DNA of 64,000 nucleotides from positions 20,664,443 to 20,728,442 of the forward strand of contig JAVDOI010000004.1 in assembly GCA_032191485.1 (NCBI GenBank). Direction: 5' to 3'. Numbering within the stretch: the first letter of the stretch is position 1; every line of letters starts with the position of its first letter. Position numbers and translations under genes: made by a program. The notes beneath the pieces were generated by a model. The model worked only from the letters and a program-made list of their open reading frames with translations, was not told the DNA's origin and did no database searches. The stretch is from Leptoclinus maculatus (Eukaryota > Chordata > Actinopteri > Perciformes > Stichaeidae). Below are positions 1-11,084 of the stretch, piece by piece.

Positions 1-276
1 AGCGGCTTAGTGGTCGGCTGGTCTCTTTTAGGTCCGAGACCAAAGAAACTCTTAGTCGGCTAACAATCAGTTGATTCTATGGACAGATTCTCCCAAAAAA
101 ACAACAACACTTTAACTTTTGTGCGCGTCATAAGATTTTAATATATGAAGTCATTCAGCATTAAAAAGGATAAAAAAGACTTCTAAATGGTTTCTAAAGG
201 AGCTCCTGGAGAGTTAGTGACTGTGCATATTAAGAGAAACCCAACTTTAACTAAGGTGTTCAGAGAATGATTCTAT

Positions 277-318
<42 letters not shown>

Positions 319-666
319 CCTTAGCTTAGCTACATTCTTAGCTGATGCGTTTCATTCAGACTCTTGAACACACGTCTTCATTCAGAGCTTTAACGAGGAA
401 GGCAGATAGACGAGACTTTTGATTCTCTACTCTTTATATCTTTATACTAGTTTTACCACAAACTGCCGCTCTAAAAAATCTTGATTTGTGTAATTGAAAC
501 GGCATCAGAACAAGACATTATCCCTCTGAGACAAGGTCCCATGGTGGACTTCTTCTTCTCTACATGATTAATACGCTCTCTGCTGGTTTGATGGTGGAAA
601 TCAAACGTTTACTGAACGATTGTTTTTTTACGTGGTCTCGTCTCGGTGTGGCTGCTGGATCGGGTC
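1..666. other. 3' flank of serpinc1, no gene seen
   Basis: This stretch lies downstream of the antithrombin stop codon. It holds an AT dinucleotide tract at about 276-322 and otherwise unremarkable AT-rich sequence. The antithrombin 3' UTR should occupy its right part. I did not find a convincing canonical poly(A) signal on the minus strand. Confidence 0.5.
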
Positions 667-843
667 TCACTGGTCGCAGGGGTCAGCCACTCTGGCGGTG
701 AACAGCAGGGCGTTGATGGTGGACTCTCTGATGAGCAGCAGGAATGGCCGGTCGGCCTGAAACACTTCCCGGTTTAAGTTGAGGGAGCGACCGACGACCA
801 CGACGGCGGTCGCTGCTGCCGCCTCGCTGCCCTCCTCGTTCAC
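667..843 (-). CDS. serpinc1: serpinc1 last coding exon: reactive-centre loop
   Basis: Encodes the hinge (EEGSEAAAATAV), the bait loop (VVVVGR-SLN, P1 Arg and P1' Ser), strand 4B (PFLLLIREST) and the C-terminus VADPCDQ. The small-residue hinge typical of inhibitory serpins is intact, so the product should be inhibitory. The acceptor is at 844-845 (CCAG before GTGAACGAG); the stop TGA is at 669-667. Confidence 0.96.
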   Translation of the reverse strand: MNEEGSEAAAATAVVVVGRSLNLNREVFQADRPFLLLIRESTINALLFTARVADPCDQ

Positions 844-3800
844 CTGGAGACCACAAAGCACAACGTTCAGGGTCCTGTGGACCAGACCGGTCTCAGGTCC
901 TGACTCTGGGTCAGGGTGTCAGGTCTGAACCACCTGTGCATCAGTGACTGACCTCCAGGAAGGCTTTATGGAAGGCGTCTGAGATGTGGAGACCTTCACT
1001 TCCGTCCTCCAGCATCCCTGAAACAAACAAACAAACTTCACAATGATAAATAGAAACATTCAACACAAACAGAAATAAACATAAAAGCTCAGATCAAGAA
1101 AACAAAGATGAACGAATAATAATTAACTTTTATATCAGAACAATTTTAATGTGAAGGTTTTGAGTAAAAAAAACAGGATTCAACCAGCAACCTGAACGCC
1201 CCATGCTCATTTCAGTTCCTGAACGCCCCACTCTGTCCTTTGAGTACCTGAACGCCCCACTCTATCCTTTGAGTACCTGAACGCCCCACTCTATCCTTTG
1301 AGTACCTGCACGCCCCACGCTCTCCTTCTAGAACCCGAACACCCCGCGCTGTCCTTTGAGTACCTGAACGCCCCACGCTGTCCTTTGAGTACCTGAACGC
1401 CCCACGCTCTCCTTCGAGAACCTGAACACCCCACTCTGTCCTTTGAGTACCTGAACGCCCCACGCTCTCCTTCTAGAACCTGAACGCCCCACTCTGTCCT
1501 TTGAGTACCTGAATGCCCCACGCTGTCCTTTGAGTACCTGAACGCCCCACGCTGTCCTTCTAGAACCTGAATGCCCCACGCTCTCCTTCTAGAACCCGAA
1601 CGCCCCAAGCTGTCCTTTGAGTACCTGAACGCCCCACTCTGTCCTTTGAGTACCTGAACGCCCCACGCTCTCCTTCTAGAACCTGAACACCCCACTCTGT
1701 CCTTTGAGTACCTGAACGCCCCAAGCTCTCCTTCTAGAACCTGAACACCCCACTCTGTCCTTTGAGTACCTGAACGCCCCACGCTGTCCTTTGAGTACCT
1801 GAACGCCCCACGCTGTCCTTTGAGTACCTGAACACCCCACGCTGTCCTTTGAGTACATGAACTCCCCACTCTGTCTTTCTAGAACCTGAACGCCCCACTC
1901 TGCCCTTTGAGTACCTGAACGCCCCACTCTATCCATTGAGTACCTGCACGCCCCACGCTCTCCTTTGAGTACCTGAATGCCCCACTCTGTCCTTTGAGTA
2001 CCTGAACGCCCCACTCTATCCTTTGAGTACCTGAACGCCCCACTCTATCCTTTGAGTACCTGAACGCCCCATGCTCTCCTTCTAGAACCTGAACGCCCCA
2101 CGCTGTCCTTTGAGTACCTGAATGCCCCACTCTGTCTTTCTAGAACCTGAACGCCCCACGCTGTCCTTTGAGTACCTGAACCCCCCACTCTGTCTTTCTA
2201 GAACCCGAACGCCCCACGCTGTCCTTTGAGTACCTGAACGCCCCATGCTCTCCTTCTAGAACCTGAACGCCCCACGCTGTTCTTTGAGTACCTGAACACC
2301 CCACTCTGTCCTTTGAGTACCTACACGCCCCACGCTCTCCTTCTAGAACCCGAACGCCCCAAGCTGTCCTTTGAGTACCTGAACGCCCCACGCTCTCCTT
2401 CTAGAACCTGAATGCCCCACTCTGTCCTTTGAGTACCTGAACACCCCACTCTGTCCTTTGAGTACCTGCACGCCCCACGCTCTCCTTCTAGAGCCCGAAC
2501 ACCCCACGCTGTCCTTTGAGTACCTGAACGCCCCACTCTGTCCTTTGAGTACCTGAACGCCCCACGATCTCCTTCTAGAACCTGAACGCCCCACTCTGTC
2601 CTTTGAGTACCTGAACGCCCCACGCTCTCCTTCTAGAACCTGAACGCCCCACGCTGTCCTTTGAGTACCTGAATGCCCCACTCTGTCTTTCTAGAACCTG
2701 AACGCCCCACGCTGTCCTTTGAGTACCTGAACGCCCCACGCTGTCCTTTGAGTACCTGAACGCCCCACTCTGTCTTTCTAGAACCTGAACGCCCCACGCT
2801 GTTCTTTGAGTACCTGAACGCCCCACTCTGTCCTTTGAGTACCTGCACGCCCCACGCTCTCCTTCTAGAACCCGAACGCCCCGCTCTGTCCTTTGAGTAC
2901 CTGAACGCCCCACGCTCTCCTTCTAGAACCTGAACGCCCCACTCTGTCCTTTGAGTACCTGAACGCCCCGCTCTGTCCTTTGAGTACCTGCACGCCCCAC
3001 GCTCTCCTTCTAGAACCCGAACGCCCCGCTCTGTCCTTTGAGTACCTGAACGCCCCACGCTCTCCTTCTAGAACCTGAACGCCCCACTCTGTCCTTTGAG
3101 TACCTGAACGCCCCGCTCTGTCCTTTGAGTACCTGATTGCCCCACGCTCTCCTTCTAGAACCCGAACACCCCACGCTGTCCTTTGAGTACCTGAACGCCC
3201 CACTCTGTCCTTTGAGTACCTGAACGCCCCACGCTCTCCTCCTAGAACCTGAACACCCCACTCTGTCCTTTGAGTACCTGAATGCCCACGCTCTCCTTCT
3301 AGAACCTGAATGCCCCACTCTGTCCTTTGAGTACCTGAATGCCCCACTCTGTCCTTTGAGTACCTGCACGCCCCACGCTCTCCTTCTAGAACCCGAACGC
3401 CCCAAGCTGTCCTTTGAGTACCTGAACACCCCACTCTGTCCTTTGAGTACCTGAACGCCCCACGCTCTCCTTCTAGAACCTGAACGCCCCACGCTCTCCT
3501 TCTAGAACCTGAACGCCCCACTCTGTCCTTTGAGTACCTGAACGCCCCACGCTCTCCTTCTAGAACCTGAACGCCCCACGCTGTCCTTTGAGTACCTGAA
3601 TGCCCCACTCTGTCTTTCTAGAACCTGAACGCCCCACGCTGTTCTTTGAGTACCTGAACGCACCACGCTCTCCTTCTAGAACCTGAACGCCCCACGCTGT
3701 CCTTTGAGTACCTGAACGCCCCACTCTGTCTTTCTAGAACCTGAACGCCCCACGCTGTTCTTTGAGTACCTGAACACCCCACTCTGTCCTTTGAGTACCT

Positions 3801-6800
3801 GCACGCCCCACGCTCTCCTTCTAGAACCTGAACGCCCCGCTCTGTCCTTTGAGTACCTGAACGCCCCACGCTCTCCTTCTAGAACCTGAACGCCCCACTC
3901 TGTCCTTTGAGTACCTGAACGCCCCACGCTCTCCTCCTAGAACCTGAACACCCCACTCTGTCCTTTGAGTACCTGAATGCCCACACTCTCCTTCTAGAAC
4001 CTGAACGCCCCACTCTGTCCTTTGAGTACCTGAACACCCCACGCTGTTCTTTGAGTACCTGAACGCCCCACACTGTCCTTTGTGTACCTGAATGCCCCAC
4101 TCTCTCCTTCTAGAACCTGAATGCCCCACGCTCTCCTTCTAGAACCTGAACGCACCACGCTCTCCTTCTAGAACCTGAATGCCCCACGCTGTTCTTTGAG
4201 TACCTGAACGCCCCACGCTGTCCTTTGAGACTGAATCGTGAAGGTCTTCTTTTAGAGCCTCCAGCTGGAAGGTGTTGATTGTTAAAATATTGCTATGTTA
4301 AGTTATTAATATGTTATGAAATATTGATGATGAACGTGGAACCCGTCGAGGAACTTCCCAAACACTAATGGATGATGAAGAAGATCACCTGGCAGACTGG
4401 CCCTCTCAGAGCTGAACAGGTCCGTCAGTCCCATGTCCTGCAGCTTCTCCTTCAAACTGAAGCTGTCCTCCAGCCTGAAGCGAGGCACGTGGACCGCCAC
4501 CAAGGTCTCCGTCATCTCATCCAACCAGGACGTCAGTTTGTTCAGGTCCAGACTCTCCTCCACCTGCACACACAACGCCACACATTTAAACACACAACAC
4601 GAATACACACCATGATCATCATCTCATTTTTAGATAACTGACGCTGTTTGTTCATGTTACGTCATAATCTGATTCTTTGATAGAAAAATGTAAAAAGATA
4701 AACCTCTTAACTAATAGAACTGTTAACTAATAAACCTGTTAACTAATAGAACTGTTAACTAATAGACCCGTTAATTAAAAGACCTGTTAACTAATAGAAC
4801 TGTTAATTAATATAACTGTTAACTAATAGAACTAATAAACCTGTTAACTAATATATATGTTAACTAATATAACTTCTAACCAATAGACCTGTTGACTAAT
4901 AAACCTGTTAACTAAGATAACTGTTAACTAATAAACCTGTTAACTAAGAGAACTGTTAACTAATAGAACTGTTAACTAATATAACTAATACACCTGTTAA
5001 CGAATAAACCTGTTGACTAATAAACCTGTTGACTAATATAACTGTTGACTAATATAACTGTTACATTACATTACAGTCATTTAGCAGACACATTTATCCA
5101 AAGCGACTTACAACTGTTAACTAATAGAACTAATAAACCTGTTAACGAATAAACCTGTTGACTAATAGAACTGTTGACTAATAGAACTGTTAACTAATAG
5201 AACTAATAAACCTGTTAACTAATATAAATGTTAACTAATAAACGAATAGAATGGTTAAGTAATAAACCTGTTAACTAATAGACCTGTTAACTAATAAACC
5301 TGTTAACTAATAGAACTGTTAACAATATACCTGTTAACTAATAGAACTGTTAACTAATATAACCTTTAACTAATAAACCTGTTAACAAATAAACCTGTTA
5401 ACTAATATAACTGTTAACTAATACACCTGTTAACTAATATAAATGTTAACTAATATACATTTTAACTAATAAACCTGTTAACAAATAAACCTGTTAACTA
5501 ATATAACTGTTAACTAATATAACTAATACACCTGTTAACTAATATATCTGTTAACTAATATAACTAATAAACCTGTTAACTAATAGAACTGTTAACTAAT
5601 ATAACTAATAAACCTGTTAACTAATAGATATGTCAACCAATATAACTTTGAACCAATAGACCTGTTGACTAATAAACCTGTTAACTAATATAACTAATAA
5701 ACCTGTTAACTAATATAACTGTTAACACTGCGTGACGTTGCCTCGTGTGTCCGGCGTGTGTCGTATCAGAAGCATTGATGAAATGAAGGTAAACCAGATG
5801 AGGACCTGAGGACCAGAGGAGGACCAGAGGAGGACCGATCAGAGTTACCTCACTCAGTTCTTACCTTACTCAGTGTGGTGTCTTTGCTCGGCAGGATGAT
5901 CACCATGGTGATGTCGTCTCCGCGGTACGGCATCTCCAGCAGCTGCACCTGGTCATCGGGATAGTACCGGTACCTGAACCTGGTCTCCTGGTACATCATG
6001 TTGACCGAGCAGGTCCGACTCCCACTGACGTGGAAGTCTGACACGTACGCGTTGTCTTTGTTGAACTTGTTCTTCCACTGACCCTGAGAGAGGAGAGTGT
6101 TGGTCAGAGACACTGAATAATAATCATTTAATTATTTCACAAACTACAGGAAGACTGCAGCTCCTGAACTCTGTGATTAAGTTGAGGTAGTCTGTGTTAC
6201 CGGCGTAACCAGTGTTCCTTTTTCAGTGTTAAGTCACCAGTGGTACGCTACCGGGGTTGCGCTACCGGGGTTGCGCTACCGGGGTTGCGCTACAGGCCTT
6301 GCGCTACAGGCCTTGCGCAAGGACCTGAAACACCAGAACCAGGCTCCATAGCTTCAGGTGTGAATGAGGTACCAGCTCAGGTACCTTGAAGTAGATTGTG
6401 TTGACGAGGACCAGGATGGTGTTGGAGTCCAGTGCTCCCGCTGGCAGCGTGTCCTGGATCAGGTTCTCCGTCTTGTTGGAGATCCAGTTGTTGATGGTGA
6501 CCCGGGCCTTCTCCGGGTTCTCCTGCAGCACAGAACCAGGGTTATAAGTATAACCTCTGTCAGATACCTGAGTCTTTAAGGTCTGAACCCTGAGTGGTTC
6601 AGGTTATAGGGAGGTGAAGCAGACTCATTTTAAACCCCAACGTTACCTTGAAGTTGAGAGGCATCAGCTTGGCCCCGTAGACTGTCTCACTGATGTTCTG
6701 GTACGTCTCGTTGAAGACCAGAGACTTGTCTCCGAAGAGCCGGTTAGCGGAGATCAGCTCCGTGGTCTCGTCCTTCTTTCTGTACAGACGACAGTTGAGT

Positions 6801-7340
6801 TTGGCGAAGAAGAAGTGGACCTGATCCGAGGTCTTCTCTTTGATGGAGTCAAACTCAAACACCTGAAGACAGAAACACAGACGGGGTTTTAATCTGCTGC
6901 AGTGAGACAACGACTGTAGCTTTCTCTGTGAGCCTAATAATAATAATAATAAAGACCTCCATGATCTGCTGCAGTGTCTGGTTGCAGGCTCCCAGCTTGG
7001 TCATGGCGAAGGCGGTGGAGATGCTGATGGGGGACATGAAGATGTTGGCCTCGGGGGCCTTGCTGAGGGCCAGCTGTTTGTACAGCGACAGAGCGAAGCG
7101 GCTGTTGGCCTTGGACAGCTCCCAGACTCGGGGGTTGGTGGACTCGGGGACCAGATCGGGCTCCAGGGTCGGGCCCTCACCAGCCTCGGCCTCAGGGTGG
7201 GCCTCTGGGTCGGGGCTGCGGTAGATGCAGCGCGGCTCCAGAGGAAGGTCTCTGGGTTTGGCGCTGCAGATGTCCGGATGGAAGGCGAAGGAGACGAGGG
7301 GCAGGGACGCCAGAACCAACAGCCAATCAGCAGCCCTCAT
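667..7340 (-). CDS. serpinc1: Antithrombin (serpin family C member 1), 7 coding exons
   Basis: Secreted serpin that inhibits thrombin and factor Xa and is activated by heparin. Coding exons (minus strand): 7340-6957, 6862-6647, 6522-6385, 6083-5865, 4563-4389, 1017-953, 843-667; they sum to 1374 nt, giving 457 residues (human 464). The first exon encodes a hydrophobic signal peptide (MRAADWLLVLASLPLVSFAF), then CSAKPRD and CIYRSP, an acidic linker, and the start of the serpin fold (ELSKANSRF). The second carries the helix D heparin site (FFFAKLNCRLYRK). The last carries hinge EGSEAAAATAV, the P1-P1' bond GR-SLN and terminal PCDQ. Sequons CNQT, FNET and SNKT match human sites; the sequon equivalent to human Asn135 is absent. 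Oddities: a weak donor after the first exon and a 3-kb minisatellite in the intron between the fifth and sixth exons. A 5' non-coding exon is possible, since an acceptor-like CTGTGCAG directly precedes the ATG. Confidence 0.97.
1197..4236. repeat. 29-bp minisatellite, about 100 copies, in serpinc1 intron
   Basis: Uninterrupted array with a 29-bp unit built around CTGAACGCCCCACKCTSTCC. Two unit types are interspersed, one with TTTGAGTACCTG and one with TTCTAGAACCTG after the shared core. It lies between the fifth and sixth coding exons of serpinc1. Few units deviate by an indel, which suggests recent expansion or homogenisation. Minus-strand open frames through it are repeat artefacts. Confidence 0.97.
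4690..5735. repeat. Degenerate 16-18 bp array (CTGTTAACTAATA) in serpinc1 intron
   Basis: About 1 kb of diverged units of the type ACCTGTTAACTAATA or AACTGTTAACTAATA, containing many HpaI-type GTTAAC palindromes. It lies in the intron between the fourth and fifth coding exons and is interrupted by a short retroposon tail at 5061-5112. Confidence 0.95.
5061..5112. repeat. Short teleost retroposon tail
   Basis: The motif CATTTAGCAGACACATTT followed by ATCCAAAGCGACTTAC is a widespread 3'-end sequence in fish genomes. A second copy in reverse orientation is at 19201-19243. Here it interrupts the GTTAACTAATA array. Confidence 0.7.
6238..6320. repeat. 16-bp tandem repeat in serpinc1 intron
   Basis: About five units of GCTACCGGGGTTGCGC, changing to GCTACAGGCCTTGCGC in the last copies. 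Located in the intron between the third and fourth coding exons. Confidence 0.85.
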
Positions 7341-8410
7341 TCTGCACAGAGAGCCAATCAGAGGAGAGCTTAGATCACAGTTCTATTAAAGAGCATTTCC
7401 TTTTATTTATTGTTTCTATTTCATTTGCTGCCTCGTGTGAAGCGCTTTGTAGAAGATTTATTATCATTAGTTTTTCTGACATAAGGTCGACACTGAATCA
7501 CAGAAGTGTAAAAAGTTTAAATATGTGTTGTTTTTTAAGAGCGAACTGAGAACAAGAAACACAAATAAAAAGAGTCGTGAACAACTTCTGAAGACACTCA
7601 CACCAGACTCCATTTAAAAAATAACAGTTTAGTTTTAGACAAATATTACGAGATCATTGATTATTTTCTCATGATTCAGAGAAAAGTTTCTTCAGTTTGA
7701 TTTCAACATCAACAGATTCAACAACACTTACACTTTTAGCTTCAAAGCTTTTAGTTTAATTTAACATTAATAATCACTAACAGACTGAAATGTCATGAAA
7801 AATGTTTTTTTGTATTCTGATTTTGTTCTAAATCTTTGAGAGAAATTAAACTCAGATTTGAAAAATATTGTTCTTTTATACTAAACATGAGAAAAGAAAC
7901 AGAAAAGAGAAAACGGGGAATCAAACTCATTCGACCAGGAGATCAATAACTTCTCTGTCTCAGGATTAAAGACGATGAATCCATCAGGAAGATTAGTTGT
8001 TAAACTCTTACCTGAACAGGTAGACGGTCGAGTCTGTGAGACGGTGAGATGTGTGAGGTTTGAACTGAACTCAGGTCAGTGTCCTGCAGAGCGCTCAAAC
8101 ATCACAGCAACCTTTGAGACATCGATCGTCTGTTGGTCAACATGTGGACACAAAGATCACCGATCAATAACTGTGACGCTGCAGGACGTAAACACGACGA
8201 CGAGTTAATCCAGATCATTCATGATAATGTTTAGATCTTTGTGTCTGTGTGGGTAGTCAAGATACACGTCCCATTAAAACCACAATGTTTGATCCCATTA
8301 CAGCATAAAATCAATGATTCTACTATATCAGACTTTAAATCTAGAGCTTCTAAACTGGACTTTATACTATTTTCCACTAGATTGATCCATTTAGTTATTT
8401 TTGCTCTTTG
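7341..8410. other. 5' flank of serpinc1, no further gene seen
   Basis: AT-rich sequence upstream of the antithrombin start codon. It should hold the promoter, but I could not place a TATA box or transcription start with confidence. The short open frames here show no recognisable protein. Confidence 0.4.
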
Positions 8411-8968
8411 GAGATAATACATGTTATTCTCCTGGTGTCCACTAGAGGCATCACTGCTGTATTATAGAGATAATACATGTTATTCTCCTGGTGTCTACTA
8501 GAGGCATCACTGCTGTATTATAGAGATAATACATGTTATTCTCCTGGTGTCTACTAGAGGCATCACTGCTGTATTATAGAGATAATACATGTTGTTCTCC
8601 TGGTGTCCACTAGAGGCATCACTGCTGTATTATAGAGATAATACATGTTATTCTCCTGGTGTCCACTAGAGGCATCACTACTGTATTATAGAGATAATAC
8701 ATGTTATTCTCCTGGTGTCCACTAGAGGCATCACTACTGTATTATAGAGATAATACATGTTGTTCTCCTGGTGTCCACTAGAGGCATCACTGCTGTATTA
8801 TAGATATAATACATGTTATTCTCCTGGTGTCCACTAGAGGCATCACTACTGTATTATAGAGATAATACATGTTATTCTCCTGGTGTCCACTAAGGGGCAT
8901 CACTGCTGTATTATAGAGATAATACATGTTATTCTCCTGGTGTCCACTAGGGGCATCACTACTGTATT
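8411..8968. repeat. 56-bp tandem array, about 10 copies
   Basis: Unit starts GAGATAATACATGTTATTCT and continues through CTCCTGGTGTCC and ACTAGAGGCATCACT to TGTATTATA. Copies differ by one to three substitutions. The last copy diverges after 8950. Confidence 0.96.
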
Positions 8969-9195
8969 ATGGGTTTCTGCAGTGAATCAATGTTGTTGAA
9001 AATCAATGACATAATCAGAATTTACGCAGGAAATTATTCAATGTTTCTTTGACGCCGACATGTTTGTCTTCTGAGGTCATCAGAGCTTCATTTTTTAAAG
9101 TGACACAATAGTTAAGAACAGCATTAAGCTAATGTAACTGTTAGCATGTTATCTTACATTCAGGTAGGTGGGTATCTAGAAGATGAAGTCAAGCC

Positions 9196-10757
9196 TGCTT
9201 CAAGGCCTCCACCATCATCCCCGTCCCCAAAAAACCAAGGATCACAGGACTCAATGACTACAGGCCCGTTGCCCTGACCTACCTCTGTGGTTATGAAGTC
9301 TTTTGAACGCCTAGTCCTGTCCCACCTAAAAACCCTCACTGACCCACTCCTGGACCCCCTGTAGTTCGCCTACAGAGCCAACAGGTCTGTAGATGACGCA
9401 GTCAACTTGGCCCTTCACTTCATCCTCCAGCATCTGGACTCATCAGGAACCTACGCCAGGATCCTGTTTGTGGACTTCAGCTCTGCTTTCAACACCATCA
9501 TCCCGTCTCTGTTGCACGACAAGCTCTCTCAGCTGCACGTGTCCGACTCCACCTGCAAGTGGATCACAGACTTCCTGTCTGACAGGAAGCAGCACGTCAA
9601 GCTGGGAAAACACGTCTCAGCCTTCAGGACCATCAGCACCGGTTCCCCCCAAGGCTGCGTTCTTTCCCCTCTGCTCTTCTCCCTGTACACCAACAGCTGC
9701 ACCTCCAGTCACCAGTCCGTCAAGCTCCTGAAGTTTGCAGATGACACCACCCTCATTGGACTCATCTCTGGTGGGGATGAGTCCGCCTACAGGTGGGAGA
9801 CTGACCATCTGGTGACCTGGTGCGGTCTGAACAACTTTGTGCTCAACGCACTAAAGACAGTGGAGATGGTTGTGGATTTCAGGAAGAACGTAGCCCCACC
9901 TGCCCCCATCACCCTGTGTGACTCCCCCTATCACCCCGTGTGACTCCCCCCCATCTCCCCGTGTGACTCCCCCCATCTCCCCGTGTGACTCCCCCCATCT
10001 CCCCGTGTGACCCCCCGTCGACGCGGTGGAGTCCTTCCGCTTCCTGGGCTCCATCATATCCCAGGACCTCAAGTGGGAGCTTAACATCAGCTCCATCACC
10101 AAGAAGGCTCAGCAGAGGATGTTCTTCCTGAGGCAGCTGAAGAAATTCAACCTGCCAAAGACAATGATGGTGCACTTCTACACAGCCATCATTGAGTCCA
10201 TCCTCTGCTCCTCCATCAGCATCTGGTGCAGCCACAGCCAAGGACAAGGGCAGACTGCAGCGCATCATTCGCTCTGCTGAGAGGGTGATTGGCTGCAATC
10301 TGCCGTCCCTCCAGGACTTGTTCGCTTCAAGGTCCCTGAAGCGAACAAGAAGGATTGTAGCCGACCCCTCTCACCCTGGACATGAACTGTTGGAGCCCCT
10401 TCCATCTGACAGGAGGCTGAGGTCCATCAGGACCAAGACCTCACGCCACATGAACAGTTTTTTCAGTTGGACTCATTAACAAAGACCAGGACTCCGTCAT
10501 CCCCAGGACAACCTCCTACCAGTGCACATCCCTTCTATGTTTCTAATTTAAATGCACTCGACACTTTTACATCACACTTGTTTATAGTCCTGTTATCTGT
10601 TCGTTTGTGCACTTTATTTTATATTTTTCTGTACATTTTAATATGTTTCTACTTTTTGCACTGTGTTGTTGTTGATTGTTGAATGTTATTCATCAGTCAT
10701 GTTAAATTTCTTGTATGTGCAACATACCTCGGCAATAAACGGTTCTGATTCTGATTT
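9196..10757 (+). mobile_element. L2-like non-LTR retrotransposon, 5'-truncated and decayed
   Basis: Encodes the C-terminal two thirds of a reverse transcriptase. Translated blocks are IIPVPKKP, LNDYRPVALT (9204-9285), VDFSSAFNTI (finger/palm), STGSPQGCVLSPLLF, the catalytic FADDTT at about 9735, then FLGSIIS, and a C-terminal region ending near 10480. A frameshift and premature stops around 9290-9365, and a GC-rich tandem insert at 9903-10012, break the frame. The 3' end has AATAAA followed by repeated TTCTGA-type units (about 10733-10757), typical of CR1/L2-group LINEs in fish. There is no endonuclease domain. L2 (Maui-type) is my best assignment; Rex1 is an alternative. Confidence 0.9.
9903..10012. 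repeat. 22-bp minisatellite inside the L2 ORF
   Basis: Four to five units of the type CCCCGTGTGACTCCCCCCAT. The array sits between reverse transcriptase blocks that are contiguous in intact relatives, so it arose after insertion of the LINE. Confidence 0.9.
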
Positions 10758-10924
10758 AAAGAGTCTTGAAAGATAGATTTTTAACATCCTACACTTCCTG
10801 TCAGCTCCTTCATCATTGCTAGTTTTCAAATTAAACATTTTGGAAAATATTATTTTTCTTAAAATGTCCCTCTAGTCAACATTTACATACAAATATGTAT
10901 CCAGGTATTAAAAGTATTATCAAT

Positions 10925-10930
10925 TTTATT
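10925..10930 (-). promoter_or_regulatory. stil: Candidate poly(A) signal of stil
   Basis: AATAAA on the minus strand (TTTATT on plus), about 155 nt past the stil stop codon. It is the first canonical hexamer downstream of the stop. Confidence 0.55.
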
Positions 10931-11084
10931 TGTGAAATAAATATAAAACAAATCTACACATTCATATTAAAACAGGAAGTGACAGAAAAACACAAACTTC
11001 TGATAAATGTGTCAGATTTCCAGTGAAACCAGTCTGATCATAAAGACAACCTGACACACCAGACTCCACGTTGACCAGACTCCG

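Noticed and set aside
1212..4129. Many minus-strand open frames of 73-247 codons (MGRSGTQRTEWGVQV type)
   Set aside because: They are all readings of the 29-bp minisatellite, whose unit has no minus-strand stop; the same peptide appears in all three frames.
7975..8208. 77-codon plus frame upstream of serpinc1
   Set aside because: No recognisable motifs, no splice context and composition like the flanking non-coding DNA.
8411..8968. CRISPR-like regular repeats (also 16558-17066, 28208-28562)
   Set aside because: Head-to-tail tandem repeats with no unique spacers, in a vertebrate genome.
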